Below are positions 1 to 5,955 of a stretch of DNA of 6,455 nt, one piece after another. Numbering within the stretch: the stretch's first letter is position 1; the number at the start of each line of letters is the position of its first letter. Where the stretch lies: positions 1-6,455 of the forward strand of contig JANYBA010000020.1 of assembly GCA_025360985.1 (NCBI GenBank). Direction: 5' to 3'. The position numbers were made by a program, and so were the translations under genes. The notes beneath the pieces were generated by a model, which did not search any database, had not been told where the DNA came from, and saw nothing but the letters and a program-made list of their open reading frames with translations. The stretch is from Gammaproteobacteria bacterium. GTDB taxonomy: Bacteria > Pseudomonadota > Gammaproteobacteria > Xanthomonadales > Xanthomonadaceae.

Positions 1-276
1 CAGGACCGATGCGGCAACCGCGCCGAGCACAACCACGATTAGCGCCGGGAATATGCGTCGAACCCGGCGCGCGTAAAAGGCAAGCAAATCGATCCGACCG
101 GTTGCGGTCCATTCGCGAAAAAGCAGCGCCGTGATCAGATAACCGGAGATGACAAAGAACACGTCCACGCCAACCAGGCCAGCACCCGGGCCGATCCCGG
201 CGTGATACAGGACCACCCCCAGCACGGCGATGGCTCGCAGACCGTCGATCTCGGGGCGGTACCTGATTCCGGTCAA
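1..276 (-). CDS. Acyltransferase-3 family membrane protein (OafA/YrhL-like), N-terminal part only
   Basis: The first 92 codons are visible; the gene runs off the window at position 1. I translated it from the minus strand starting at TTG 276-274. The protein opens with [21 protein letters not shown], then [16 protein letters not shown], then [17 protein letters not shown]. These are the hallmark first blocks of the acyltransferase-3 family: the conserved His of LYH (residue 25), the VFFVISG segment entering a membrane helix, and the FYxRRxRRIxPA motif (residues 68-78). Family members are multi-spanning inner-membrane enzymes of about 350-650 residues that put acetyl or other acyl groups on O-antigen, peptidoglycan or exopolysaccharide. 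The substrate cannot be told from this fragment, nor whether a C-terminal SGNH domain follows. The start is a TTG backed by AGGAGA; the nearby ATG at 293-291 reads into a stop after six codons, and a GTG at 309-307 lacks a good site. By my hand count the GC is about 63%. It lies 76 nt beyond tRNA-Lys and is probably outside the tol operon. Confidence 0.88.
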   Translation of the reverse strand, partial: MTGIRYRPEIDGLRAIAVLGVVLYHAGIGPGAGLVGVDVFFVISGYLITALLFREWTATGRIDLLAFYARRVRRIFPALIVVVLGAVAASVL

Positions 277-280
277 GACA

Positions 281-286
281 TCTCCT
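281..286 (-). promoter_or_regulatory. Ribosome binding site AGGAGA of the acyltransferase gene
   Basis: On the minus strand AGGAGA lies four bases before the TTG at 276-274. No ATG in the correct frame is present between it and the conserved [11 protein letters not shown] block, so this site is the main reason for choosing the rare TTG start. Confidence 0.6.
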
Positions 287-320
287 GATCCATGGACACC
301 AACGATCACCCAGGATGCGG

Positions 321-339
321 GCCGACCTCTGATGTCGGC
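321..339 (-). terminator. Possible hairpin downstream of tRNA-Lys
   Basis: GCCGAC (339-334) and GTCGGC (326-321) form a perfect 6-bp stem with a 7-nt loop, starting 13 nt beyond the encoded CCA of tRNA-Lys on the same strand. A tRNA gene usually ends in such a hairpin, but no run of T follows here (CCGCATCC), so a classical Rho-independent terminator is not shown. It may be a weak terminator, a 3'-processing structure, or chance in GC-rich DNA. Confidence 0.3.
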
Positions 340-352
340 TGTCTCGCCGGAA

Positions 353-428
353 TGGTGGGCCGTGATGGATTCGAACCATCGACCAAAAGATTAAAAGTCT
401 TCTGCTCTACCGACTGAGCTAACGGCCC
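353..428 (-). tRNA. tRNA-Lys (anticodon UUU) with encoded CCA
   Basis: A 76-nt cloverleaf folds completely. The acceptor stem is GGGCCGT/ACGGCCC. The D arm is GCTC/GAGC around AGTCGGTA. The anticodon stem is GAAGA/TCTTT (one G-U pair) with loop CTTTTAA, which puts anticodon TTT at 395-393. The variable region is TGGTC. The T arm is GATGG/CCATC with loop TTCGAAT. Discriminator A is at 356 and CCA is encoded at 355-353. It decodes AAA/AAG lysine codons. It starts 95 nt after the queC stop. A tRNA-Lys at this place after the tol-pal cluster is also found in Pseudomonas (after queC) and in E. coli (after cpoB), so it is old synteny. Queuosine made through the neighbouring queE/queC goes into GUN-anticodon tRNAs (Asp, Asn, His, Tyr), not into this one. 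Confidence 0.98.
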
Positions 429-435
429 GACGCGG

Positions 436-452
436 GTTGGTATTCTACCAAC
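436..452 (-). promoter_or_regulatory. Likely -10 region of the tRNA-Lys promoter inside a 17-bp palindrome
   Basis: On the minus strand TAGAAT (447-442), five of six matches to TATAAT, lies 13 nt before the tRNA 5' end and is followed by a GC-rich stretch (CCGCGTC), as in stringently controlled stable-RNA promoters. I see no convincing -35 hexamer at 16-18 nt spacing. The -10 sits inside a perfect palindrome, GTTGGTA-3 nt-TACCAAC, covering 436-452. The promoter reading fits the tRNA having its own start site separate from the tol operon, but without a -35 it remains a suggestion. Confidence 0.4.
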
Positions 453-476
453 GCACCGACCCAGGTAGGGAACGCA

Positions 477-529
477 GGATAGCCCTCGCAACCAAGCCGG
501 TATCGGGCGGCGACTTGCGAGGGCTATCC
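477..529. repeat. Perfect 15-bp inverted repeat spanning the queC stop codon
   Basis: GGATAGCCCTCGCAA at 477-491 is the exact reverse complement of 515-529, with a 23-nt loop (492-514) that can add an inner GCCG/CGGC pairing (496-499 with 508-511). The queC TAG stop (526-524) lies within the first arm in transcription order. The structure would form a very stable hairpin at the 3' end of the tol-que transcript. It lacks a trailing T run, so it may act in mRNA 3'-end protection, in Rho-assisted termination, or be a copy of an intergenic palindromic repeat. Confidence 0.7.
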
Positions 530-1207
530 GGGAGTTCCCGACATGGGCACGTAGCGCGTGGGATCGACCACGCCGGCCCCGGCGAAGCCCTCGGCGCGCA
601 GGCGGCAGGCATCGCAGCGGCCGCAGGCGCGGCCCTCGGCATCGGCCTGGTAGCAGGAAACCGTGCGCGAGAAATCCACGCCCAGGCGCAGGCCTTCGCG
701 GACGATGTCGGCCTTGGACAAGTCGATGAGGGGCGCGTGCACTTGCAGGCGATGGCCTTCGACGCCGGCCTTGGTGGCGAGGTTGGCCAGGCGCGCGAAG
801 GCGGCGATGAACTCCGGGCGGCAGTCGGGATAGCCGGAATAGTCCACGGCGTTCACGCCGCAGAACAGGTCGTCGGCGCCCAGCACCTCGGCCCAGCCGA
901 GCGCCACCGACAGCATGATGGTGTTGCGCGCCGGGACGTAGGTGATCGGGATGCCCTGCCCCGGCGTCTCCGGCACCGCGATGTCGGCGGTCAGTGCGGA
1001 GCCGCCGATGCTGCGCAGGTCCACCACCACGGTCTTGTGGACCACGTCCATTGCTTTGGCCAGTTCGGCGGCGGCGACGAGTTCGGCCGAATGGCGCTGG
1101 CCATAGCTCACGCTCAAGGCGTGGCAGGCGAATCCGCGTTCGCGGGCGATAGCGAGCACCACCGCCGAATCCATGCCGCCGGAAACCAGGACCACGGCCG
1201 GCTTCAT
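524..1207 (-). CDS. queC: 7-cyano-7-deazaguanine (preQ0) synthase
   Basis: A 227-residue QueC of normal length. It converts 7-carboxy-7-deazaguanine (CDG), the QueE product, to preQ0 using ATP and ammonia, in cytosolic queuosine precursor synthesis. The P-loop-like ATP pyrophosphatase motif SGGMDS is at residues 9-14, the YGQRHS block at 35-40 and YVPARNT at 90-96. Four zinc-binding cysteines sit near the C terminus, C185, C195, C198 and C201 (C-x9-C-x2-C-x2-C). All family landmarks are intact. The ATG (1207-1205) overlaps the queE TGA (1206-1204) as ATGA, so translation is probably coupled and the two are made together. The open frame continues upstream to 1606, but that part lies over queE in another frame and has no QueC homology. 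The last residues (MSGTPG) and the stop lie at the edge of a strong inverted repeat. The other preQ0 genes (folE, queD) are not in this window. Confidence 0.97.
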   Translation of the reverse strand: MKPAVVLVSGGMDSAVVLAIARERGFACHALSVSYGQRHSAELVAAAELAKAMDVVHKTVVVDLRSIGGSALTADIAVPETPGQGIPITYVPARNTIMLSVALGWAEVLGADDLFCGVNAVDYSGYPDCRPEFIAAFARLANLATKAGVEGHRLQVHAPLIDLSKADIVREGLRLGVDFSRTVSCYQADAEGRACGRCDACRLRAEGFAGAGVVDPTRYVPMSGTPG

Positions 1208-1869
1208 CGCCCCGGCTCCTCGCCCCAGAGCTGCTTGTGCAGCTGCAACTGGAAGCGCACCGGCAGGCGGTCGGCCAGGATCCAGTCGGCCAGTTCGCGC
1301 GCCGGCAATTGCGAGTAGCTCGGCGAGAACAAGACCTCGCAGCGTTCGACCAAGCGGTGCTCGGCCAGCATCGCCTTGGCCCAGTCGTAGTCGGCGCGAT
1401 CGCAGAGCACGAACTTCACCTGGTCGCGGGTGGTGAGCAAGGGAATATTCCCGAGCAGGTTGCGGTGCTGCTCCTTCGAACCCGGGGTCTTGAGGTCGAC
1501 CACGCGCATCACGCGCGGATCGACCTCGGAAATGTCGATCGCACCCGAGGTTTCCAGCGAGACCTCGTAGCCGGCGGCGCAAAGTCTTTGCAGCAATACC
1601 AGGCATCGCTTCTGCGCCAGCGGTTCGCCACCAGTGACGCAGACGTGGCGCACGCCATGGCTCGCGACTAGTTCAAGGATCGCGTCGATGTCGTGCCATT
1701 CGCCGCCATGGAAGGCATAGGCGGTGTCGCAGTACTGGCAGCGCAGTGGGCAGCCGGTCAGGCGCACGAACACGGTCGGCCAACCGACGCTGCGCGATTC
1801 GCCCTGCAAGGACAGGAAGATTTCGGTCAGGCGCAGGCGTTCGCCGGTGGCAGCGCTGGCCAGCTCCAC
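1204..1869 (-). CDS. queE: 7-carboxy-7-deazaguanine synthase (radical SAM)
   Basis: 221 residues. It is a radical S-adenosylmethionine enzyme that rearranges 6-carboxy-tetrahydropterin to CDG, the step before QueC in queuosine biosynthesis. The [4Fe-4S]-binding motif C-x3-C-x2-C is C40, C44 and C47 ([14 protein letters not shown]). The substrate-facing [12 protein letters not shown] is at 14-25, the SAM-binding TGGEP at 79-83, ETSG at 106-109, DLKTPGS at 125-131, and the typical C-terminal [11 protein letters not shown] at 205-215. The start is GTG 1869-1867, seven bases after the cpoB stop. No clear Shine-Dalgarno sequence precedes it, so reading probably depends on ribosomes finishing cpoB. 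Downstream it overlaps queC by ATGA. The first about 12 residues are not conserved in the family, so a start slightly further in cannot be excluded, but no better codon with a ribosome binding site is seen. Confidence 0.96.
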   Translation of the reverse strand: MELASAATGERLRLTEIFLSLQGESRSVGWPTVFVRLTGCPLRCQYCDTAYAFHGGEWHDIDAILELVASHGVRHVCVTGGEPLAQKRCLVLLQRLCAAGYEVSLETSGAIDISEVDPRVMRVVDLKTPGSKEQHRNLLGNIPLLTTRDQVKFVLCDRADYDWAKAMLAEHRLVERCEVLFSPSYSQLPARELADWILADRLPVRFQLQLHKQLWGEEPGR

Positions 1870-1876
1870 GCGCGGC

Positions 1877-2692
1877 TCAGCGGGGCTCGAGGTTCAGCGT
1901 GCGCAACCGGCTCTGGGCCAGGCGCGCGGCGTCCGAATCCGGGTACTTGTCGATGACCTGGGACAGGGTCTGCCGACCCTGCTCGACCTGGTGCATTTCG
2001 ACCTGGCAGTAACCTTTCTTGAGCAGGGCGTCGGGCGCCTTGCCCGAATCCGGGAATTGTCCGAGCAGCGCCTCGAAAGCACGCTGGGCGATCGGATAGT
2101 TCTGGGTCACGTAGTAGCTCTCGCCGAGCCAGTACCAGGCATTGGGCGCGAGCGAGGCGTTCGGATACGCGCCCAGGAACGCTTGGAAGCCACGCGCCGA
2201 GGCGACATAATCGCCGCGCTTGAGCGCGTCGAAGGCCTCGCCATAGGCGGTTTGCTCGTCGGCAATCGGCGCGCCCGGCGCGGGAGGCGTCGCAAGCGCC
2301 GGCTGTGCCGGTGCGGGCGCTGCCGCGGGCGGCGCGACTACTGGACGGGGTGCCGAAACGGGAGCCGCGGACGCGGCCGGCGCGGGAGTCGAGCCTTCGA
2401 GTTTCTGCAGGCGCGTGTCGAGGTCCACGTACTGCTCGCGCGACCGCTGCTTGAGTTGCTCGTTGTCGTTTTGCAGTTGTTCGACCTGGTTGCGCAGCGC
2501 TTGCACTTCCGACTGCAGCTGGGTCAGGCGATTGAGCAGGTCGACGTTGGCTTGCCCGGCTGCGCTGCCACGAGTCGCCGATTCGGCTTCGAGCGCGGCC
2601 ACCCGCTCAGCCAGGCTGAGCTTCTGGGCGAAGGCGGGGGCGGTCGCCGCCACGGCGACCACCAATGCCAGCAACAGGTTGCGGACGAACAC
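1877..2692 (-). CDS. cpoB: Tol-Pal system periplasmic TPR protein CpoB (YbgF)
   Basis: 271 residues, secreted to the periplasm, where in E. coli it binds TolA and PBP1B and coordinates peptidoglycan synthesis with outer-membrane constriction at division. A Sec signal peptide is seen at residues 1-22 (LLLALVVAVAATAPAFA, cleavage before Q23). Next comes a heptad-rich coiled coil (about 27-98, LTQLQSEVQALRNQVEQLQ), the trimerisation part. An Ala/Pro-rich linker follows (101-143), then three tetratricopeptide-type repeats (about 147-265) with family signatures YGEAFDALKRGDYVASARGF, NAWYWLGESYY and PDALLKKGYCQVEM. The start is GTG 2692-2690, nine bases after the pal stop and in the same reading frame. 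There is no evident Shine-Dalgarno sequence, which points to translational coupling with pal. A later start would remove the signal peptide, so I prefer this one. Confidence 0.95.
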   Translation of the reverse strand: MFVRNLLLALVVAVAATAPAFAQKLSLAERVAALEAESATRGSAAGQANVDLLNRLTQLQSEVQALRNQVEQLQNDNEQLKQRSREQYVDLDTRLQKLEGSTPAPAASAAPVSAPRPVVAPPAAAPAPAQPALATPPAPGAPIADEQTAYGEAFDALKRGDYVASARGFQAFLGAYPNASLAPNAWYWLGESYYVTQNYPIAQRAFEALLGQFPDSGKAPDALLKKGYCQVEMHQVEQGRQTLSQVIDKYPDSDAARLAQSRLRTLNLEPR

Positions 2693-2701
2693 GGCTACGG
2701 A

Positions 2702-3220
2702 TCAGCGCGTGCTGTACACGATTTCGACGCGACGATTCCGGCCCCAGCAATCTTCGGTGGAGTCGGCGCAGGTCGGCCGTTCTTCGCCGTAGCTCACCAC
2801 CGACACCTGGCTGGCCGAGCCGCCGCTGCCGAGCACGGCGGTGGAAACGGCGTTGCCGCGGCGTTCGCCCAGGCCGAGGTTGTATTCGCGCGTGCCGCGC
2901 TCATCGGCGTTGCCTTCCAGGGTCATGCGCGCTTCCGGACGATCGCGCAGGTACTTGGCGTGGCAGGCGATGGTGGCCTGGAACTCCGGACGCAGCGTGT
3001 CCCGGTCGAAATCGAAATAGACGACGCGCTGGCGCAGGCAGCTGTTGGTGTCGAGGTCTTCAGGGCGGAACTTGCCGTCGCCGGCCATCGGCGTGGTGGT
3101 CGCTCCGGTCGTTCCGGTCGAACCGTTATCGGTGGACGCCGTGGGTTTCACGGCCTTGGTGCAGGCGCCGAGGGCAAGGCAGACAGCGGCGGCGATCAGG
3201 AGGCGGTTGGCTTGGTTCAT
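2702..3220 (-). CDS. pal: Peptidoglycan-associated outer-membrane lipoprotein Pal
   Basis: 172 residues. The lipoprotein signal ends in the lipobox LGAC with lipidated C20; residue +2 is Thr, not Asp, so outer-membrane sorting is expected. A Ser/Thr/Gly-rich flexible tether follows (about 21-50), then the OmpA-like domain (about 60-172): VVYFDFDRDTL (66-76), the signature LEGNADERGTREYNLGLGER (101-120) and NRRVEIVY (162-169). D106 and R121 correspond in spacing to the OmpA residues that hold diaminopimelate of peptidoglycan. Cysteines 61, 86, 151 and 158 are compatible with periplasmic disulfides. Pal anchors the outer membrane to the wall and is recycled by TolB under TolQRA control. The ATG at 3220-3218 has AAGGGG six bases upstream. 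The frame is open further upstream into tolB, without lipoprotein features, so that extension is rejected. The 61-nt space to tolB shows this ribosome site but no clear promoter. Confidence 0.98.
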   Translation of the reverse strand: MNQANRLLIAAAVCLALGACTKAVKPTASTDNGSTGTTGATTTPMAGDGKFRPEDLDTNSCLRQRVVYFDFDRDTLRPEFQATIACHAKYLRDRPEARMTLEGNADERGTREYNLGLGERRGNAVSTAVLGSGGSASQVSVVSYGEERPTCADSTEDCWGRNRRVEIVYSTR

Positions 3221-3226
3221 GGGGTA

Positions 3227-3232
3227 CCCCTT
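3227..3232 (-). promoter_or_regulatory. Ribosome binding site AAGGGG of pal
   Basis: AAGGGG lies six bases before the pal ATG at 3220-3218. It fixes the start at the lipoprotein signal although the frame is open for over 150 more codons upstream. Pal is the only gene after tolR in this cluster with an independent leader of some length, which fits the need for much more Pal than TolA or TolB. Confidence 0.6.
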
Positions 3233-3281
3233 GTGGCTTGGTGAATGGCGGATCGTGGCGGGCAGTGTGGCAGCCGGTTGT

Positions 3282-4586
3282 TCAGCGTTGCCTGAACGGC
3301 GACCAGGCGGGTTCGCGGACATCGCCATCGGCCACCACCAGCCGCAGTCGGACCCGGCCGTCGGCGGAGACAGCATAAAGCAGGCCGCGTCGCCCTTCCT
3401 TGGTCGCGTACAGCAGCATGCTGGCATTGGGGGCAAAGCTCGGCGATTCGTCGAGATTTCCGGGCGAAAGCGTCTGCCAGCGGCCGCCTCCGCCGAAGCT
3501 GCGGTCGAGCAGCGCGATCCGGTAGACATTGCCGATGCCCTGGGCCATGGCGATCTTCTTGCCGTCGAAGGAAACGGTGGCGCGGGCGCTGGATTCGCCC
3601 TGGAAGCTGATGCGGGTCGGTTCGCCGCCCGTCGCCGGGACCTGGTAGACCTGCGGCTTGCCGGCGCGATCGGAGGTGAAGACCAGGTTCTGGCCATCCG
3701 GGGTCCAGACCGCTTCGGTATCGATGCCGTAGTGATGGGTGATCTGGGTGAGGGCCTTGCTGGCCAGGTCCATCACGTAGATTTCCGGGTTACCGGACTT
3801 GGACAGGGTCAGCGCCAACTTCGTACCGTCGGGCGAAAACGCCGGCGCGCCATTGATGCCGCGGAAGCTCGCCGCGACTTCGCGCGCCCCGGTGGCGATT
3901 TCCTGCAGGTAGATGGTGGAGTTGCCGCGCTCGAAGCTGACGTAGGCGAGCTTGCGGCCGTCCGGGCTCCAGGCCGGCGACAACAGCGGCTCCTTGGAAC
4001 GGACGATCGTTTGCGGGTTGAAGCCGTCGGAGTCGGCGACCAGCAGCGCGTATTCGGTGCCGGGGCCGATGCCGGAGGCGGTCACGTAGGCGATCCGGGT
4101 CCAGAATGCGCCGCGCACGCCGAGAATCTTTTCGTAGATCTGGTCGGCGATCTGGTGCGCGACATCGCGCAGGCCCTTGGCGCGGCCGCCGACGGCCAGG
4201 CCGACCAGCCGCTGTTGCTTGGCGACGTCGTAAAGTTCGTATTCGACCCGGTAGCCGCCGTCGGCATCGTCGAGCACGCGGCCGACGACGACGAAGTCCT
4301 GCTTGAGCAGGCGCCAGGTCGGGAACTGGATGTCGCCGCCGCGCACCGGCTTTTCGACCATGCTTTCGACCGGCAACGAGCGGAATTGCCCGGAGCGGTT
4401 CAGGTCGTTGCGGATGATGCCGGCGATGTCGGTGTCGGGCGCGACGCCGCTGCCCTGGTAGGGCATGGGCACGACCGCGATCGGCAGCGAGGACTCGTTG
4501 CCCGACACCAGGCCGATGTCGAGTCCCTGGGCGTTTGCCACCGCAGCGAACAGGCTCAGCACCAGCCAGATGAGAAGTCGTTTCAT
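3282..4586 (-). CDS. tolB: Tol-Pal system periplasmic beta-propeller protein TolB
   Basis: 434 residues, the usual size. The signal peptide MKRLLIWLVLSLFAAVANA is cleaved before Q20, so the mature N terminus (QGLDIGLVSG) is the flexible segment that in E. coli signals to TolA and is regulated by Pal binding. The N-terminal alpha/beta domain (about 20-160) is followed by a six-bladed beta-propeller with repeated SPDG-type turns: SPAWSPDG (203-210), APAFSPDG (247-254), EAVWTPDG (291-298), a degenerate VSFDG (338-342), SPSFAPNA (381-388) and EPAWSPF (425-431). The propeller is the Pal-binding face. The ATG 4586-4584 overlaps the tolA TGA (ATGA). Another ATG nine bases upstream touches the GAGGA site and cannot be used efficiently. 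The 3' end is separated from pal by 61 nt. No truncation or frame change is seen. Confidence 0.98.
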   Translation of the reverse strand: MKRLLIWLVLSLFAAVANAQGLDIGLVSGNESSLPIAVVPMPYQGSGVAPDTDIAGIIRNDLNRSGQFRSLPVESMVEKPVRGGDIQFPTWRLLKQDFVVVGRVLDDADGGYRVEYELYDVAKQQRLVGLAVGGRAKGLRDVAHQIADQIYEKILGVRGAFWTRIAYVTASGIGPGTEYALLVADSDGFNPQTIVRSKEPLLSPAWSPDGRKLAYVSFERGNSTIYLQEIATGAREVAASFRGINGAPAFSPDGTKLALTLSKSGNPEIYVMDLASKALTQITHHYGIDTEAVWTPDGQNLVFTSDRAGKPQVYQVPATGGEPTRISFQGESSARATVSFDGKKIAMAQGIGNVYRIALLDRSFGGGGRWQTLSPGNLDESPSFAPNASMLLYATKEGRRGLLYAVSADGRVRLRLVVADGDVREPAWSPFRQR

Positions 4587-5473
4587 GGTTGGCATTCCTC
4601 GTGAGGGTAACAAAACGTAATGGTCGGCTGGCGGTCGAAAACCGATTCGAAGCCAGCGTAAGGCATCGGGCTCCGGCGCAGCGCGCGATCCACCGAATCG
4701 CGGCCTTTGTCGTCGAAGGGGCAATCCAGGAACTCGACGTTGTTTACTTCGCCACCCACGTACTGGGTAAAGCGTACCTTGCAACGCACCCGTTCCGGGG
4801 CGCCGGTGCGATTCCAGTTGGCATCGGCGGTCTGTTGCATGGCGGCCCGGTAGCGCGCCAACAGGCCGTTGTCGGCGCCGCGATCGCCGGCTGGCGCCGA
4901 TGGCGCCGATGGCATCGGCTTGGCGACGACCGGCGCCGGCTTGGCCAGGTCGGTCAGTTGCGCCAGTCGTTGTTCTTCCATCTGGGTGAGCCTGGCGGCT
5001 TTCTCGCGCTCGCGACGGATCGCCTCCAGTTGCTCGCGCAGGCGCTGCTTGTTCTCCGCTTCCTGCTGGCGGGCGAGGTCCTCGGTCAGGTCCACCTGCG
5101 CCTGGCGCGTGCGCCTCTCCTGCTCCTGCGCGGCCGGATCCGGCGAGGGCGGCGCGGACCGCGATGCCGCGACCTGGTCGACGGTGTCCGGGCGGTCCTG
5201 CGGGGCCTGAGGCTTCGCCTGCACGGGCTGCTCGCTGGTCTGCGGGCGCGGCGCCGGCTGCGGTTGCGGATCGGGCGAGGCCTTGATGGCTTTCTGGGCT
5301 CGCCGCACATCGGCGGCGGACATCACCAGGGAAGCCTGGATCGGCTCGCCGGCGGCAAATTCGTCGTGCACCGGCCAGATCCAGCGGGCGCTCAGCCAGG
5401 CCAGCAGGAACAGGCCGACGTGCAGCAGCAGGGCGAAGGCGAAGGCACTGACCTGGTCGGCGCGGGACTCCAT
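4583..5473 (-). CDS. tolA: Tol-Pal system inner-membrane spanning protein TolA
   Basis: 296 residues, shorter than E. coli TolA (421) because the helical middle is reduced. Domain I is a short cytoplasmic end plus one membrane helix (about 10-33, FAFALLLHVGLFLLAWLSARW) carrying H18, the conserved histidine that contacts TolQ/TolR. Domain II begins with a Pro/Gln-rich stretch (66-112) and continues as a charged helix (115-178, rich in Gln, Glu and Arg). A Pro/Ala linker (179-197) leads to domain III (about 203-296, LLARYRAAMQQTADANWNR... with CKVRF and VNNVEFLDCPFDD), the fold that binds TolB and is parasitised by colicins and phages in relatives. C231 and C251 probably form a disulfide; C288 and C294 give a second possible pair. 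The ATG 5473-5471 lies nine bases after tolR with only a weak Shine-Dalgarno. The stop overlaps the tolB start. The assignment rests on domain order, domain III signatures and position. Confidence 0.96.
   Translation of the reverse strand: MESRADQVSAFAFALLLHVGLFLLAWLSARWIWPVHDEFAAGEPIQASLVMSAADVRRAQKAIKASPDPQPQPAPRPQTSEQPVQAKPQAPQDRPDTVDQVAASRSAPPSPDPAAQEQERRTRQAQVDLTEDLARQQEAENKQRLREQLEAIRREREKAARLTQMEEQRLAQLTDLAKPAPVVAKPMPSAPSAPAGDRGADNGLLARYRAAMQQTADANWNRTGAPERVRCKVRFTQYVGGEVNNVEFLDCPFDDKGRDSVDRALRRSPMPYAGFESVFDRQPTITFCYPHEECQP
4596..4600 (-). promoter_or_regulatory. Ribosome binding site GAGGA of tolB
   Basis: GAGGA lies inside the last codons of tolA, nine bases before the tolB ATG at 4586. 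It decides between two in-frame ATG codons: the upstream one (4595-4593) directly abuts the site and is too close, so the downstream one is used. Confidence 0.6.
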
Positions 5474-5482
5474 CGGGTTCGC

Positions 5483-5929
5483 TCAGCGGCCCTCGGCCGG
5501 CTTGCTCATCAGCCCGACCTTGTCCACGCCGGCCTGCTGCAACAGCACCATCGCCTGGTAGACGGTGTCGTAGCTGGCCTTGCCATCGCCGGCGATGAAG
5601 ACGGCGACGTCCGGATTGTTGGCGACGATGGCGTGGACCCGGGCGACCAGTTCGGCGGCGCTGACCTTTTGCTGGCCGGTAGCCGGATCGTGCAGCTTGA
5701 GCGTGTAACCGCCCTGGGCGTCGACGCTGACGGTGATGGGTTCCTTGTTGGTCTGCACCGAACGCGCGTCCGACTTCGGCAAGTCGATGTCCACGCCGAG
5801 GTTCAACAGCGGCGCGGTGACCATGAAGATGATCAACAGCACCAGCATCACGTCGATATAGGGCACGACGTTGATCTCGGATTTCAGCTTGCGGGTGCGC
5901 AGGCGGCGGGAGAAGGCGGTGGCGCTCAT
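5483..5929 (-). CDS. tolR: Tol-Pal system proton-channel subunit TolR
   Basis: 148 residues, normal for the ExbD/TolR family. A short basic cytoplasmic N terminus (SRRLRTRKLKSEIN) leads to the single membrane helix (about 21-43, VVPYIDVMLVLLIIFMVTAP). This helix carries D26 in the PYID motif, the proton-bearing aspartate lining the TolQ-TolR channel. The periplasmic domain (about 60-148) ends with the typical IAGDGKASYDTVYQAMVLLQQAGVDKVGLM, a segment that dimerises and can bind peptidoglycan. With TolQ it converts proton motive force into TolA movement. The ATG at 5929-5927 has GAGGA seven bases upstream. The gene lies 114 nt after tolQ, which is unusually far for this pair because of an inserted palindrome, and nine bases before tolA. 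Confidence 0.98.
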   Translation of the reverse strand: MSATAFSRRLRTRKLKSEINVVPYIDVMLVLLIIFMVTAPLLNLGVDIDLPKSDARSVQTNKEPITVSVDAQGGYTLKLHDPATGQQKVSAAELVARVHAIVANNPDVAVFIAGDGKASYDTVYQAMVLLQQAGVDKVGLMSKPAEGR

Positions 5930-5936
5930 GGCAGGG

Positions 5937-5952
5937 TCCTCAACGGCTGAGG
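5937..5952 (-). promoter_or_regulatory. tolR ribosome binding site GAGGA within a small hairpin
   Basis: The tolR Shine-Dalgarno GAGGA (5941-5937) overlaps the 3' arm of a perfect 5-bp stem on the minus strand: CCTCA (5952-5948) pairs with TGAGG (5942-5938) across loop GCCGT. The paired form would hide four of the five GAGGA bases. The base pairs are plain in the sequence; a regulatory effect is inference. Confidence 0.4.
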
Positions 5953-5955
5953 GTC

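Noticed and set aside
524..1606. A 360-residue version of QueC reading through queE
   Set aside because: The family N terminus ([13 protein letters not shown]) begins right at ATG 1207, and the ATGA overlap with queE is typical. The extension only shadows queE.
2702..3697. A 331-residue version of Pal starting upstream within tolB
   Set aside because: The added residues overlap tolB in another frame and lack homology. The lipoprotein signal with AAGGGG upstream marks the start at 3220.
3045..4604. A 519-codon plus-strand open frame antisense to tolB and part of pal, and similar long plus-strand frames at 437-1318, 1724-3244 and 4589-5950
   Set aside because: Each lies opposite a clearly conserved gene. 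Their translations are rich in Arg, Gly, Ala and His without domain patterns, as expected from the shadow of GC-biased codons. None has supporting conserved motifs.
4890..4920. Short tandem repeat of a GGCGCCGAT unit in tolA
   Set aside because: Two copies encode part of the Ala/Pro/Ser linker (SAPSAPA); this is ordinary low-complexity linker sequence.
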